Of a DNA stretch of 64,000 nucleotides, positions 36,119-44,797 are shown piece after piece. The position numbers were made by a program, and so were the translations under genes. The notes beneath the pieces were generated by a model. The model searched no databases, was not told the origin of the DNA, and was given only the letters and a program-made list of their open reading frames with translations. Origin of the DNA: Flavobacterium psychrophilum. Its GTDB lineage: Bacteria > Bacteroidota > Bacteroidia > Flavobacteriales > Flavobacteriaceae. Position 1 is the stretch's first letter. Every line of letters begins with the position of its first letter. The DNA is taken from the NCBI GenBank assembly GCA_945874225.1, contig CAMCFT010000014.1:1-64000 (forward strand), in the 5' to 3' direction.

Positions 36119-39100
36119 TTAAAAATCAGCACTTAATCCAAACATAACTGTTCTTGCTTGTGGGTATAACCCAAGATCTACTCCTGAAGCCCAACTTGCG
36201 CTGTCTCCAAAACGAACCTCTGGGTCCATTCCGTTGTAATTCGTAAAAGTATATAAATTGTTTACAGCTACATATAATTTTAAGTTTGACATAAATTTAA
36301 CATTCGAAAGCAATTGATTGAAATTATAGCCTACAGTTAAATTGTTGATTCTCAAATAATCAGCGTCGTGCATAAAAATGTCAGAGATTAAGTTTGTGTT
36401 TCTGTTAGAAGTTGCAGTCAATCTAGGCATAGTATTGGAAGTTCCTTCACCGTGCCAACGGTTGAAAATATCAGAAGTATAGTTTTGATTAAAGTTATCG
36501 GCAAATGATCGGTACGATTGCATCACTTGCATTCCAAATTTACCTGCCAAAGTAGTATTCAAATATACTCCTTTGTATTCGAAATTCAATTGGATACCCA
36601 ATTCGAAATCTGGATTTGGATTTCCTAAATATACTTTGTCTTTTTCATCTATAGCTCCATCTTGATTTTGATCTACAAAGCGGACATCTCCAGGACGTTG
36701 ATCAGCAAAGTAAGGGGTGCCAGTTGGCGTTACATAAGCATTAACTTCTTGTTGGTTTTGAAGGATTCCAGCAGTTTGGAAACCATAGAAAAATCCTATT
36801 GGTTGTCCTACTTGCACTCTTGAAACTTCCGAAGTCCCTTGAGACAAGATGTTTGATGGCCCAAGGATTCTACCATCGCCGTTGTCAATTTTTGTTACTT
36901 TATTTTTGTTGTGAGCACCGCTTAGCGTAATGCCGTATTTGAAATCACCCGCTTTGTCGTTCCAGTTCACAGAATATTCAATACCGGAGTTTTCAACATT
37001 TCCACCATTGATAAATGGAGCACCTGCACCAGCAGTTCCTAAGATAGGGGCTCGAACTAACCAGTCTTTGGTTGTTTTTTTATACCAATCAAAAGTCAAT
37101 CCCAATCTTGAATCGAATAATTTAGCATCAAGACCAAAGTCTAACTGTTCTGAAGTTTCCCATAGAATATCAGGATTTGGAACTAATTCTGGATAAGCAG
37201 TTGAACCTGAAACAGGTTTGGTGTCTCCAAAAAAGTAACCAGGGAAAGCATAAGCAATTTGCGAAGAATATTGGAAGTTTGGAATAGCTTGATTTCCATT
37301 TTGGCCCCAACTTGCTCTCAATTTAGCAAAATCAAGAACGCTAGAAGTACTAGACATAAAATCTTCTTTGGTGATTACCCATCCTGCAGACACGGAAGGG
37401 AAATAGGCCCATCTGTTGTCTGGTGCAAAATTGGATGAACCATCCGCACGCATGGTAGCCGAAAGCAAGTATTTTTCTTTATAATCGTATTGTGCTCTAG
37501 CAAAAAACGATTGAGTAGCTCCGCCGCCGGCAGCCCAGTCAGCGCCACTAGTGTTGATGTCGCTTATGGTAGCAGGGCTTTCCGTGTTATTGATATAGGC
37601 ATATTTTGGATTTCCTGGAAACAGTAAATTACTTCTAGATCCAGATAAGTTGATATTGCTTTGGTTGCGAAGTAATTCCGTTCCAATAACCGCAGTAATT
37701 TTATGATCACCAAAAGCAGTATTGTAGGCCAAGGTGTTGGTCCAAGTGGTATTGGCACCAAAATAAGAGTTTTGAGATGCGCCGTTTACAGCGTCATTAT
37801 AAAGTATTCCTAATCCATAAGTTGGATTCATCGATCTTCCGTTTCCAAACCAAGAATCTACACCGTAAACCGATTTGAATTTTAAATTTAAAAGAGGTTC
37901 AATTTCTAAAAAGGCATTTCCAATAATGTTATTGCCTTTACCATAATTATAGTTGTTTCTATAATACATTACGGCAATAGGATTGGTTTGATTCGGATTC
38001 AAACCATCTAAAGTAGGAGTAAAGCCAAATTCATTGATGTTTCTCTCAATAGAAGTTTGCCAATAAGCTGGTGTTAATGGATTTTGTACCAATGCATTGT
38101 GCAAATCATTATAATAGATATTGCCTGTAGCTACCGCTCTGTTTTGTGTGTTGGAGTAGGTAAAGTTCTCTCCAACGGTAATGATGCTGTGATTGTCATT
38201 TTTTTTCAAAACCATTTTAGTGTTGAATCTGGCAGTAAGTCTTTTGTATCCCGCATCTATAATGTTTCCACCTAAAATACCATCTTGATCAAAATAGGAT
38301 AAACCCGCTGAATAAACGATGTCTTGGCTACCACCAGTAATGTTTAAAGAGTGGTTTACTATCGGAGCGTCTTTTTTGGTCATTTCATTTATCCAGTTAG
38401 TTCCAAGGCCACCTGCTTGAAGATTTGCCCAAACTTCGTCACCCAATTGTTTTCCAGCACCAGGATAATTGGATTCTAACCAGCCATTGTTGTGAACGAT
38501 TGCATTCCAGTCGTTAGGAGCTAAACCGTCATTTACTCTACCTTCGTCCATAATGTACATATATTCTTGGGCATTCAATGGATCCAAGTTTTTGTAAATA
38601 TTTTGAATTCCATAATAGTAATCATAGCTAATTTTAGCTGGACGATCTTTACGGCCTTGTACGGTTGTTACTAAAATAACACCATTGGCAGCTCTAGACC
38701 CATAGATAGCGGCAGAAGCGGCGTCTTTCAACACGTCGATTGCCTCAATGTCTGATGGGTTCAAATAGTCAATATTACCTACAGGTACACCATCGACAAT
38801 GTATAATGGATTTGAATTACCAGTTGTACCTATACCACGAATGGTTACTCTGGTTCCTGCTCCTGGCGCTCCATTGTTTTTCGTAATGTTTACACCCGCT
38901 GCAATACCTTGAAGTGCATCCATAGCAGAAACGGTATTTAAATTTTGAAGATCTTCTCCTTTAAAATTGGAGCTTGCTCCCGTGATTAGACCTTTCTTTT
39001 GTGTACCATAACCTACAACAACAACTTCCTGTAACGATTGCGATTCAGGATTTAGTTTTGCATTGATGGTGGTTCTGCCTTTAATGGCTTCCTGAACTGT

Positions 39101-39337
39101 TCCGTAACCTACGAAACTAAAAACTAAAGTGCCATTTGAATCGGCTTTTAATTGATAATTTCCATCCATGTCCGAAGAGGTTGCCTTTGTGGTTCCTTTA
39201 ATTAAAATGGAAACTCCTGGAACGGGTAATCCGTTTTCGTCAATTATTTTCCCTTTTATGGTAAGATCTTGTGCTTGCCCATAAACTGAAAATAGAACGG
39301 ATAAGAAACAAAAAATAATTAATTTTGTTAATTTCAT
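36119..39337 (-). CDS. susC: SusC/RagA-family TonB-dependent outer-membrane transporter
   Basis: A 1072-residue TonB-dependent transporter. The ATG at 39337 gives the signal peptide MKLTKLIIFCFLSVLFSVYG; the longer frame upstream overlaps the promoter. An N-terminal carboxypeptidase-regulatory-like domain (GKIIDENGLPVPGVSILIKG) is followed by the TonB-box region EVVVVGYGTQKK, the plug domain with IRGIGTTGNSNPLYIVDGVPV, and the 22-strand barrel ending in Phe. It imports oligosaccharides with SusD. It is first in the susC-susD-SGBP operon. A -7 element and a direct repeat just upstream are the likely control sites. Confidence 0.95.
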   Translation of the reverse strand: MKLTKLIIFCFLSVLFSVYGQAQDLTIKGKIIDENGLPVPGVSILIKGTTKATSSDMDGNYQLKADSNGTLVFSFVGYGTVQEAIKGRTTINAKLNPESQSLQEVVVVGYGTQKKGLITGASSNFKGEDLQNLNTVSAMDALQGIAAGVNITKNNGAPGAGTRVTIRGIGTTGNSNPLYIVDGVPVGNIDYLNPSDIEAIDVLKDAASAAIYGSRAANGVILVTTVQGRKDRPAKISYDYYYGIQNIYKNLDPLNAQEYMYIMDEGRVNDGLAPNDWNAIVHNNGWLESNYPGAGKQLGDEVWANLQAGGLGTNWINEMTKKDAPIVNHSLNITGGSQDIVYSAGLSYFDQDGILGGNIIDAGYKRLTARFNTKMVLKKNDNHSIITVGENFTYSNTQNRAVATGNIYYNDLHNALVQNPLTPAYWQTSIERNINEFGFTPTLDGLNPNQTNPIAVMYYRNNYNYGKGNNIIGNAFLEIEPLLNLKFKSVYGVDSWFGNGRSMNPTYGLGILYNDAVNGASQNSYFGANTTWTNTLAYNTAFGDHKITAVIGTELLRNQSNINLSGSRSNLLFPGNPKYAYINNTESPATISDINTSGADWAAGGGATQSFFARAQYDYKEKYLLSATMRADGSSNFAPDNRWAYFPSVSAGWVITKEDFMSSTSSVLDFAKLRASWGQNGNQAIPNFQYSSQIAYAFPGYFFGDTKPVSGSTAYPELVPNPDILWETSEQLDFGLDAKLFDSRLGLTFDWYKKTTKDWLVRAPILGTAGAGAPFINGGNVENSGIEYSVNWNDKAGDFKYGITLSGAHNKNKVTKIDNGDGRILGPSNILSQGTSEVSRVQVGQPIGFFYGFQTAGILQNQQEVNAYVTPTGTPYFADQRPGDVRFVDQNQDGAIDEKDKVYLGNPNPDFELGIQLNFEYKGVYLNTTLAGKFGMQVMQSYRSFADNFNQNYTSDIFNRWHGEGTSNTMPRLTATSNRNTNLISDIFMHDADYLRINNLTVGYNFNQLLSNVKFMSNLKLYVAVNNLYTFTNYNGMDPEVRFGDSASWASGVDLGLYPQARTVMFGLSADF

Positions 39338-39405
39338 TTTTCTAATATTTTGGTGAGTTATTTGTTTATTGTATTGTTTCTTTATAAGAAAAAGCAATAC
39401 ATTTA

Positions 39406-39413
39406 CAAATGTA
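39406..39413 (-). promoter_or_regulatory. candidate -7 element of susC promoter
   Basis: On the minus strand this reads TACATTTG, an exact TAnnTTTG match, about 70 nt before the susC ATG. It is embedded in a palindrome with 6-bp arms ATTTAC/GTAAAT (39401-39416). A TTG lies 25 nt upstream, slightly beyond the usual -33 spacing. Confidence 0.55.
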
Positions 39414-39431
39414 AATATTATGTTAATTTTA

Positions 39432-39467
39432 TATTAATCAATTTTTGTCATTTATTAATCAATTTTT
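39432..39467. promoter_or_regulatory. candidate AraC-type operator: 15-bp direct repeat, 21-bp spacing
   Basis: TATTAATCAATTTTT occurs at 39432-39446 and again at 39453-39467. The 21-bp offset is two helical turns, as in AraC-family half-sites. The pair lies just upstream of the susC -7 element and between susC and the araC-type gene, where an activator of susC would bind. Confidence 0.6.
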
Positions 39468-39519
39468 TAATAATCATGAAATTAATCTTACTATTAATTA
39501 TTATATACAAAATTTAATT

Positions 39520-40392
39520 ATGATTAAGGATGCCTATAGAGAAATTACGAGACTAATCCCCGAAGATAGTTTTTTGGTGGAGCAGCGAGTAAAAGATGAT
39601 TTTGATTTTCCCATACACTTTCATCCAGAGTACGAACTTAACTTTATATATAGAGGCAAAGGAGTGAGAAGAATTGTCGGAGACCACTCTGATGAAATTG
39701 ACGATTTAGAACTCGTATTGGTCGGGCCAAATGTGGTTCACGGTTGGGAACTGCATAATTGCACCTGTAAAGAGATTTATGAAATCACTATTCATATTCA
39801 CAATGATTTATTGGATCAAAAAATGCTGTCCAGAAGAATTTTTAAGCCTATTAAAGATATGTTTAGTAGGGCTAAATATGGTATTCTTTTTTCTCGTGAA
39901 ACCACTAATCTGATGATGCCGAGAATAATGGTTCTATCTAGAATTCCTGGTTTACAATATTACTTAGAGTTTGTGGCTATTCTTAATGATCTTGCCATTT
40001 CTGAAGGCCAAAAAACACTTTCTGTTGCCAGCGATGAGAAGGAAGATTTTTATAATAGTGATAAAATTAAAAAAGTGTATGATTATATACAGACAAATTT
40101 TTCAGAAACAATTACTTTAAATGAGATTTCAGAATTAGTGAATATGAGTCCAGTTTCATTTAATAGATTTATTAAAAATAGAACAGGCAAAACTTTTATC
40201 CACTATTTAAATGACACAAGAATTAGTTTTGCTTCTAGATGGTTATTAGAAACAGATTTAAGCGTAGGAGAAATAAGTTTTAAATGTGGATTTAATAATA
40301 TTGCTAATTTTAATAGATTATTCAAGCAGGCCAAAAATAGTACTCCTAAGGAATTTAAAAAGCAATTTATTGGAGTAAAAAGAGTATTATAG
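39520..40392 (+). CDS. AraC-family transcriptional regulator of the glucan locus
   Basis: A 290-residue regulator read from the ATG at 39520; the longer frame crosses the candidate operator and is rejected. The N-terminal half is a cupin-type sensor domain (FPIHFHPEYELNFIYRGKG, with later conserved His), able to bind a small ligand such as a sugar. The last 100 residues carry two helix-turn-helix motifs (LNEISELVNMSPVSFNRFIK and VGEISFKCGFNNIANFNRLFK). It is divergent from susC across 182 nt. The likely role is glucan-dependent activation of susC and neighbours. Bacteroidota glycan loci often use hybrid two-component or sigma regulators instead. Confidence 0.88.
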   Translation: MIKDAYREITRLIPEDSFLVEQRVKDDFDFPIHFHPEYELNFIYRGKGVRRIVGDHSDEIDDLELVLVGPNVVHGWELHNCTCKEIYEITIHIHNDLLDQKMLSRRIFKPIKDMFSRAKYGILFSRETTNLMMPRIMVLSRIPGLQYYLEFVAILNDLAISEGQKTLSVASDEKEDFYNSDKIKKVYDYIQTNFSETITLNEISELVNMSPVSFNRFIKNRTGKTFIHYLNDTRISFASRWLLETDLSVGEISFKCGFNNIANFNRLFKQAKNSTPKEFKKQFIGVKRVL

Positions 40393-40404
40393 TATTTTAA
40401 CAGA

Positions 40405-40437
40405 AAAACTCCCAAAGATTAAATCTATGAGAGTTTT
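40405..40437. terminator. hairpin between araC-type gene and GH94 gene
   Basis: Arms AAAACTC (40405-40411) and GAGTTTT (40431-40437) enclose a small inner stem AGATT/AATCT. It lies between two convergent stops and probably ends both transcripts; the stem is moderate. Confidence 0.55.
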
Positions 40438-40457
40438 CCTTTACTAACTAACCAAAA

Positions 40458-42893
40458 CTAACCCATGATTACTTTAATTTCGTGGGTTTTATCTTTCTCT
40501 AAAATTGGAACAATATTAGAGTTAATTGTAGTACCGTTTACTACTATTTTATGAACACCTTTGCTTATATGTTTAGGATTGGAAACTTCTATATTATATG
40601 TTGCTCCTCTATATTTTCTTGTCATTTTGAAACCATCCCATTTAGTGGGAATACAAGGGTTAATTGAAAGTCCGTTATAATCTGGTTTGACTCCTAAAAT
40701 ATATTGAGTTATAGCATAAAAGTTCCAAGATGCGGTTCCCGATAACCAAGAATTTTTTGCTTCGCCAGGTTTAAAAGCCTCTTTGCCAGCAATCATTTGA
40801 CAATATACATACGGTTCCACTTTGTGCAATTCAGAAATGTCTTCTAAAAAGCTTGGAGCAATTTTAGTATAATACTCATATGCTTGATCTCCTCTACCAA
40901 TCATCGTTTCTCCAATCATAATCCAAGGATTGTTATGACAAAAGATCCCGCCATTTTCTTTGTAACCAGCAGGATAGGTTGAAATTTCACCGTATTCAAT
41001 ATAGTACTTTGTAAATGCCGGACTATTCAAGACAATTCCATATTCGCAATCCAAATGTTCTTTGACTGCATTTAAAGATTTTTCGACTAAGCCTTCTCCT
41101 TTACCAATCTCAGCCATAGTACACCAACCTTGAGATTCTATAAAAATCTTTCCTTCTTCATTTTCGTTAGATCCAATTTTTTTGCCATAATAGTCATAAG
41201 CTCTCAAATACCAATCGCCATCCCAACCGTGTTTTTTTACGGCTTCGATCATATCATCAATATACAATTGAGCTTCATAAGCTTCTCTATCTTTTCCTAT
41301 TTGTTTGCACAGTTTTACAAACTCTTTTCCATATACTACAAATAAACCTGCAATCATTAAAGACTCAGCTGTTTCTCCTTTTTTATTCCCAGTAGTTTGA
41401 AAAGATTCATTAGGATCTTTAGAAAAACAATTCAAGTTTAAACAGTCATTCCAATCTGCTCGTCCAATTAGCGGTAATCTATGTGGGCCTAAATTATTTA
41501 CAACGTGGTAAAATGAAGCTTTTAAATGTTCGAAATGAGTTTTTGCTCTTGAAACATCATTATCAAAAGGAACGAGTTCGTCTAATAATGAAAAATCACC
41601 AGTTTCTTTAATATATTCGGTTGTTGAAAGGATTAACCAAAGAGGATCATCGTTGAAGTCGCCTCCAATTGCTGCATTTCCTTTTTTAGTCAAAGGCTGA
41701 TATTGGTGATAACAAGAGCCATCTTCAAACTGAGTTGAAGCAATGTCTATGATTCTTTCTCTAGCTCTTTCTGGAATTTGATGCACGAAACCAATTAAAT
41801 CTTGATTAGAATCTCTAAAGCCCATTCCTCGACCAATTCCAGATTCGAAAAACGAGGCAGAGCGCGACATATTAAAGGTAACCATACATTGGTATTGATT
41901 CCAGATATTGACCATTCGGTCTAATTTGACATCGTTTGATTGGATATTAATGGTGCCAAGTAAATTGTCCCAATAGGTTCTTAATTCATTAAATGCGGCT
42001 TCCACTTTTTGGACAGTATTGTATTTTTCAATCATTGCCTTTGCAGGTTTTTTATTGATGATTGATTTGCTTTCCCATTTATTATCTTCATCAACCTCGA
42101 CATATCCCAACATAAAAACATAATCTTTGCTTTCACTGGGATTCAATTCAACTTCAATATAATGCGATGCAATAGGAGACCATCCGTGGGCTACTGTGTT
42201 TTTAGGTTTCCCGTCAGTGACAACTTCAGGAGTATCAAACCCATTATATAAACCTATAAAAGATTCTCTATCGGTATCAAACCCGCAAACAGCTTCATTT
42301 ACCGAATAAAAGGCATAATGGTTTCGACGTTCTTTAAATTCTGTTTTGTGATAAATTACGGAGTCTTCAATTTCAACTTCGCCCGTGCTGAAATTTCTTT
42401 GAAAATTAGTCATATCATCTTCGGCATTCCAAAGAGCCCATTCTATGAATGAAAATAATTTTAATTTTTTTACTTCAGAAGAATTATTTGTAAGACTTAC
42501 TTTTTGTATTTCGCCCCAAAAACCAAGTGGAATAAACTGTAATACTTCAGCTTGAACTCCGTTTTTAGAACTTTTGAATTTGGTGTAGCTCATACCATGA
42601 CGGCATTCGTAGCTGTCTAATTCTGTTTTTACGGGTTTCCAACCTGGAGACCAAACGGTATTGCCATCTTTAATATAAAAATACTTTCCTCCATCATCAA
42701 CCGGAACATTATTGTATCTATAACGTGTTAATCTTCTGAATTTTGCATCTTTATAAAAAGTATAACCGCCTCCAGTGTTTGAAGTTAGGGAGAAAAAATC
42801 TTTATTTCCTAAATAATTAATCCAAGGATAAGGCGTTTTAGGGTTCGTGATTACATATTCTCTTGAATAATCATCAAAATGTCCGTATTTCAT
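40458..42893 (-). CDS. GH94 beta-glucan disaccharide phosphorylase (cellobiose phosphorylase type)
   Basis: An 811-residue cytoplasmic enzyme without a signal peptide. Family landmarks are the N-terminal [16 protein letters not shown] and YPWINYLG, the [16 protein letters not shown] block (residues 351-365) and the catalytic-acid motif [10 protein letters not shown] (D480/D483). Length matches cellobiose phosphorylases. It would split cellobiose, or a related beta-glucosyl disaccharide such as laminaribiose, with phosphate into glucose 1-phosphate and glucose, saving ATP. The specific disaccharide cannot be told from sequence alone. It is convergent with the regulator gene at the edge of the locus and completes the pathway after symport. 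Confidence 0.9.
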   Translation of the reverse strand: MKYGHFDDYSREYVITNPKTPYPWINYLGNKDFFSLTSNTGGGYTFYKDAKFRRLTRYRYNNVPVDDGGKYFYIKDGNTVWSPGWKPVKTELDSYECRHGMSYTKFKSSKNGVQAEVLQFIPLGFWGEIQKVSLTNNSSEVKKLKLFSFIEWALWNAEDDMTNFQRNFSTGEVEIEDSVIYHKTEFKERRNHYAFYSVNEAVCGFDTDRESFIGLYNGFDTPEVVTDGKPKNTVAHGWSPIASHYIEVELNPSESKDYVFMLGYVEVDEDNKWESKSIINKKPAKAMIEKYNTVQKVEAAFNELRTYWDNLLGTINIQSNDVKLDRMVNIWNQYQCMVTFNMSRSASFFESGIGRGMGFRDSNQDLIGFVHQIPERARERIIDIASTQFEDGSCYHQYQPLTKKGNAAIGGDFNDDPLWLILSTTEYIKETGDFSLLDELVPFDNDVSRAKTHFEHLKASFYHVVNNLGPHRLPLIGRADWNDCLNLNCFSKDPNESFQTTGNKKGETAESLMIAGLFVVYGKEFVKLCKQIGKDREAYEAQLYIDDMIEAVKKHGWDGDWYLRAYDYYGKKIGSNENEEGKIFIESQGWCTMAEIGKGEGLVEKSLNAVKEHLDCEYGIVLNSPAFTKYYIEYGEISTYPAGYKENGGIFCHNNPWIMIGETMIGRGDQAYEYYTKIAPSFLEDISELHKVEPYVYCQMIAGKEAFKPGEAKNSWLSGTASWNFYAITQYILGVKPDYNGLSINPCIPTKWDGFKMTRKYRGATYNIEVSNPKHISKGVHKIVVNGTTINSNIVPILEKDKTHEIKVIMG

Positions 42894-43251
42894 TTTATAA
42901 TTTCATTAACCAATTTCAAAACTTACAACTATACTATGTTTTAAGGTTATTTGTAAATTATTCTTAATATTGCGTAATATTTTTTATTAATTTACCAACT
43001 GTTATATAGTATAATTAGCTTTTTTCAAAATTAAAGAACTAATCAACTATTTCTTTATACTATTTTGTCTATTATGTATACTTTTTTAGCTTAAAGTAGT
43101 TTTCCGAAAAAACATAATTTCTTTCTTAATTCGACAGCGATGTTCCTTTTCACAATATATTCCGTCATTTCATTAACGGATATTTTTATAATCTTAAAAA
43201 CGAGTCTTACGGTTAGTTTTTTTTGTAATTTTAACCCACAAAATAATTAGT
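42894..43251. other. 358-nt gap between GH94 and barrel genes
   Basis: Very AT-rich, with divergent genes on both sides, so it must hold two promoters. I found no TAnnTTTG match in a good position, no reading frame and no strong hairpin. A sequence CTAATCAACTATTT near 43038 weakly resembles the direct repeat at the susC promoter. Confidence 0.5.
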
Positions 43252-43953
43252 ATGCGATTATTCCTCAGTTGTTTTCTTTTCTTATTGGTTCTACCTATTT
43301 TTTCGCAAGAAAAAGTAAATGCAGAAAATGTTCCAAAAGCTAAAATAGATTCACTCTATAGAGAGGATCAGTTTTATTTTGGGTTTACACTCAATACTTT
43401 ACAAAATAAACCTGCTGGTTTGACACAAGATAAATTTTCATCTGGTTTTTCGATGGGATTCCTTAGAGATATGCCCATAAATAAAAAAAGAACTGTTGCA
43501 ATAGCTCCAGGACTTGGTTTCTCTTACAACAATTACAATCAAAATCTCGCCATTACAGAACTCAATCAAATACCGACCTACACGATTATTGACCCCACTA
43601 TCACCTACAATAAAAACAGATTTACGCAATTTTTGGTCGAAGTGCCCATAGAGTTCAGGTGGCGTACATCAACGTATGAAAGCCATAAATTTTGGAGGAT
43701 TTACGGAGGATTTAAAATGGGTTATTTGATTTATGATAAATCAGTTTATGAAGACTCTCAAGGCAAAATAGTGGTAACCAATAATAAAGATTTTAATAAA
43801 TTTCAATACGGAGCTTATCTTTCGGCGGGTTATAATTCTATAAATGTTTATGCTTACTATGGTTTAAATTCCTTGTTTCAATCGGCAAAAACTGCCACTG
43901 AATCCATTGATATGAATTCGTTGAATATTGGAATTATGTTTTACATTTTATAG
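43252..43953 (+). CDS. PorT-like outer-membrane beta-barrel protein
   Basis: A 233-residue exported protein with signal peptide MRLFLSCFLFLLVLPIFSQ. The mature part has alternating beta-strand sequence, starts with YFGFTLNTLQNK, contains RTVAIAPGLGFSYNNYNQ and ends NIGIMFYIL. This is the pattern of the broad PorT-like barrel family (OMP_b-brl). It is not clearly PorT/SprT of the type IX secretion system: its N-terminus and neighbours differ from what I remember of that gene. The stop overlaps the convergent membrane-protein gene by 6 nt. Confidence 0.7.
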   Translation: MRLFLSCFLFLLVLPIFSQEKVNAENVPKAKIDSLYREDQFYFGFTLNTLQNKPAGLTQDKFSSGFSMGFLRDMPINKKRTVAIAPGLGFSYNNYNQNLAITELNQIPTYTIIDPTITYNKNRFTQFLVEVPIEFRWRTSTYESHKFWRIYGGFKMGYLIYDKSVYEDSQGKIVVTNNKDFNKFQYGAYLSAGYNSINVYAYYGLNSLFQSAKTATESIDMNSLNIGIMFYIL

Positions 43954-44553
43954 CCAAAAACGCAGCAAAAGTAACTGTGGAATAATTCCCAACAGAAAAC
44001 CAATCACCAATTCTTTAGGCGTGTGCGCTTTCATTTCCAATCTTGAGGAAGCCACAACGCCATTCATAAACACTAGAAATGCAATCAAGTTGATGTTTCG
44101 GGTTTGATTGTGGATGCTTAATCCAATAATAAAAATGGTTAAAGCACTTATGGCTACCATATGAAGACTGGCTTTCGTTCTAAAAAATAATAAAATCAAA
44201 GCCAGCAAAGTACTTAACAATCCTCCCAAAAAGAAAAAATGAAATTCAGGAAAATGGTCCAAAGTGATGCTTTTTCGCACCAATAAAATAGTCAAAAAAC
44301 ACTGAATAACCAATGGAATTTTGCGTTGCGATATTTCCGAAATCATAATAGAATTAACTTGCCCAGTGGTTCGTAATACAAAAAAAAAGAGAATAGGAAG
44401 TATAATCGTGATAATTACAATTTGAAAAAAGGCAAAATACTTTTCTGGATTTGTAAAATAGGATTCATTGCAAAAAAAGTAAAACAAGGCGGCATACACC
44501 GGAATAAAAATCGGATGGAATATATAGGAAAAAAAAGGAAGGAGTTTTTTCAA
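43948..44553 (-). CDS. integral membrane protein, possibly PAP2-related
   Basis: A 201-residue protein with about six membrane helices. It starts FFSYIFHPIFIPVYAALFYF, and has a charged loop ISEISQRKIPLVIQ and a C-terminal SRLEMKAHTPKELVIGFLLG. That last block, with Arg and His before a helix, faintly resembles the third motif of PAP2 phosphatases, but the SGH motif is missing, so enzymatic activity is doubtful. I do not recognise a named family beyond Bacteroidota-specific membrane proteins. A 58-codon gene lies 10 nt upstream on the same strand and is probably co-transcribed. Confidence 0.7.
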   Translation of the reverse strand: MKKLLPFFSYIFHPIFIPVYAALFYFFCNESYFTNPEKYFAFFQIVIITIILPILFFFVLRTTGQVNSIMISEISQRKIPLVIQCFLTILLVRKSITLDHFPEFHFFFLGGLLSTLLALILLFFRTKASLHMVAISALTIFIIGLSIHNQTRNINLIAFLVFMNGVVASSRLEMKAHTPKELVIGFLLGIIPQLLLLRFWL

Positions 44554-44563
44554 GGGAGATTTC

Positions 44564-44740
44564 TTATCTCAAATATTTATATAAATCATACGAAAATAGT
44601 AAAATTCCGCCAATAACTAAGAACAACCAATATTTCTTAAATGAACCAAACTTTTCCGTGTTATTTGAAATCTTCATCATTAGTCCAATTGTAATCGCAC
44701 AAGTGTCTGCTAAAAAGCCAATTATTTCATTAATTCCCAT
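44564..44740 (-). CDS. 58-residue small membrane protein
   Basis: A short frame starting ATG at 44740 (MGINEIIGFLADTC) and stopping with TAA at 44564-44566. It has an N-terminal hydrophobic stretch, a polar middle (KISNNTEKFGSFKK) and a clear membrane helix (YWLFLVIGGILLFSY) followed by DLYKYLR. Two hydrophobic segments separated by a basic loop are typical of real small membrane proteins. It lies 10 nt upstream of the membrane-protein gene, which supports an operon. Function unknown. Confidence 0.65.
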   Translation of the reverse strand: MGINEIIGFLADTCAITIGLMMKISNNTEKFGSFKKYWLFLVIGGILLFSYDLYKYLR

Positions 44741-44797
44741 AACATTACGCTATTTATTATTTCTAAATCAAAAATCGTTAATCTACAATCAACAATC

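Noticed and set aside
43252-43953. PorT/SprT of the type IX secretion system
   Set aside because: Only the general barrel pattern fits. The N-terminal region and gene neighbours do not match what I know of sprT, so only PorT-like is claimed.
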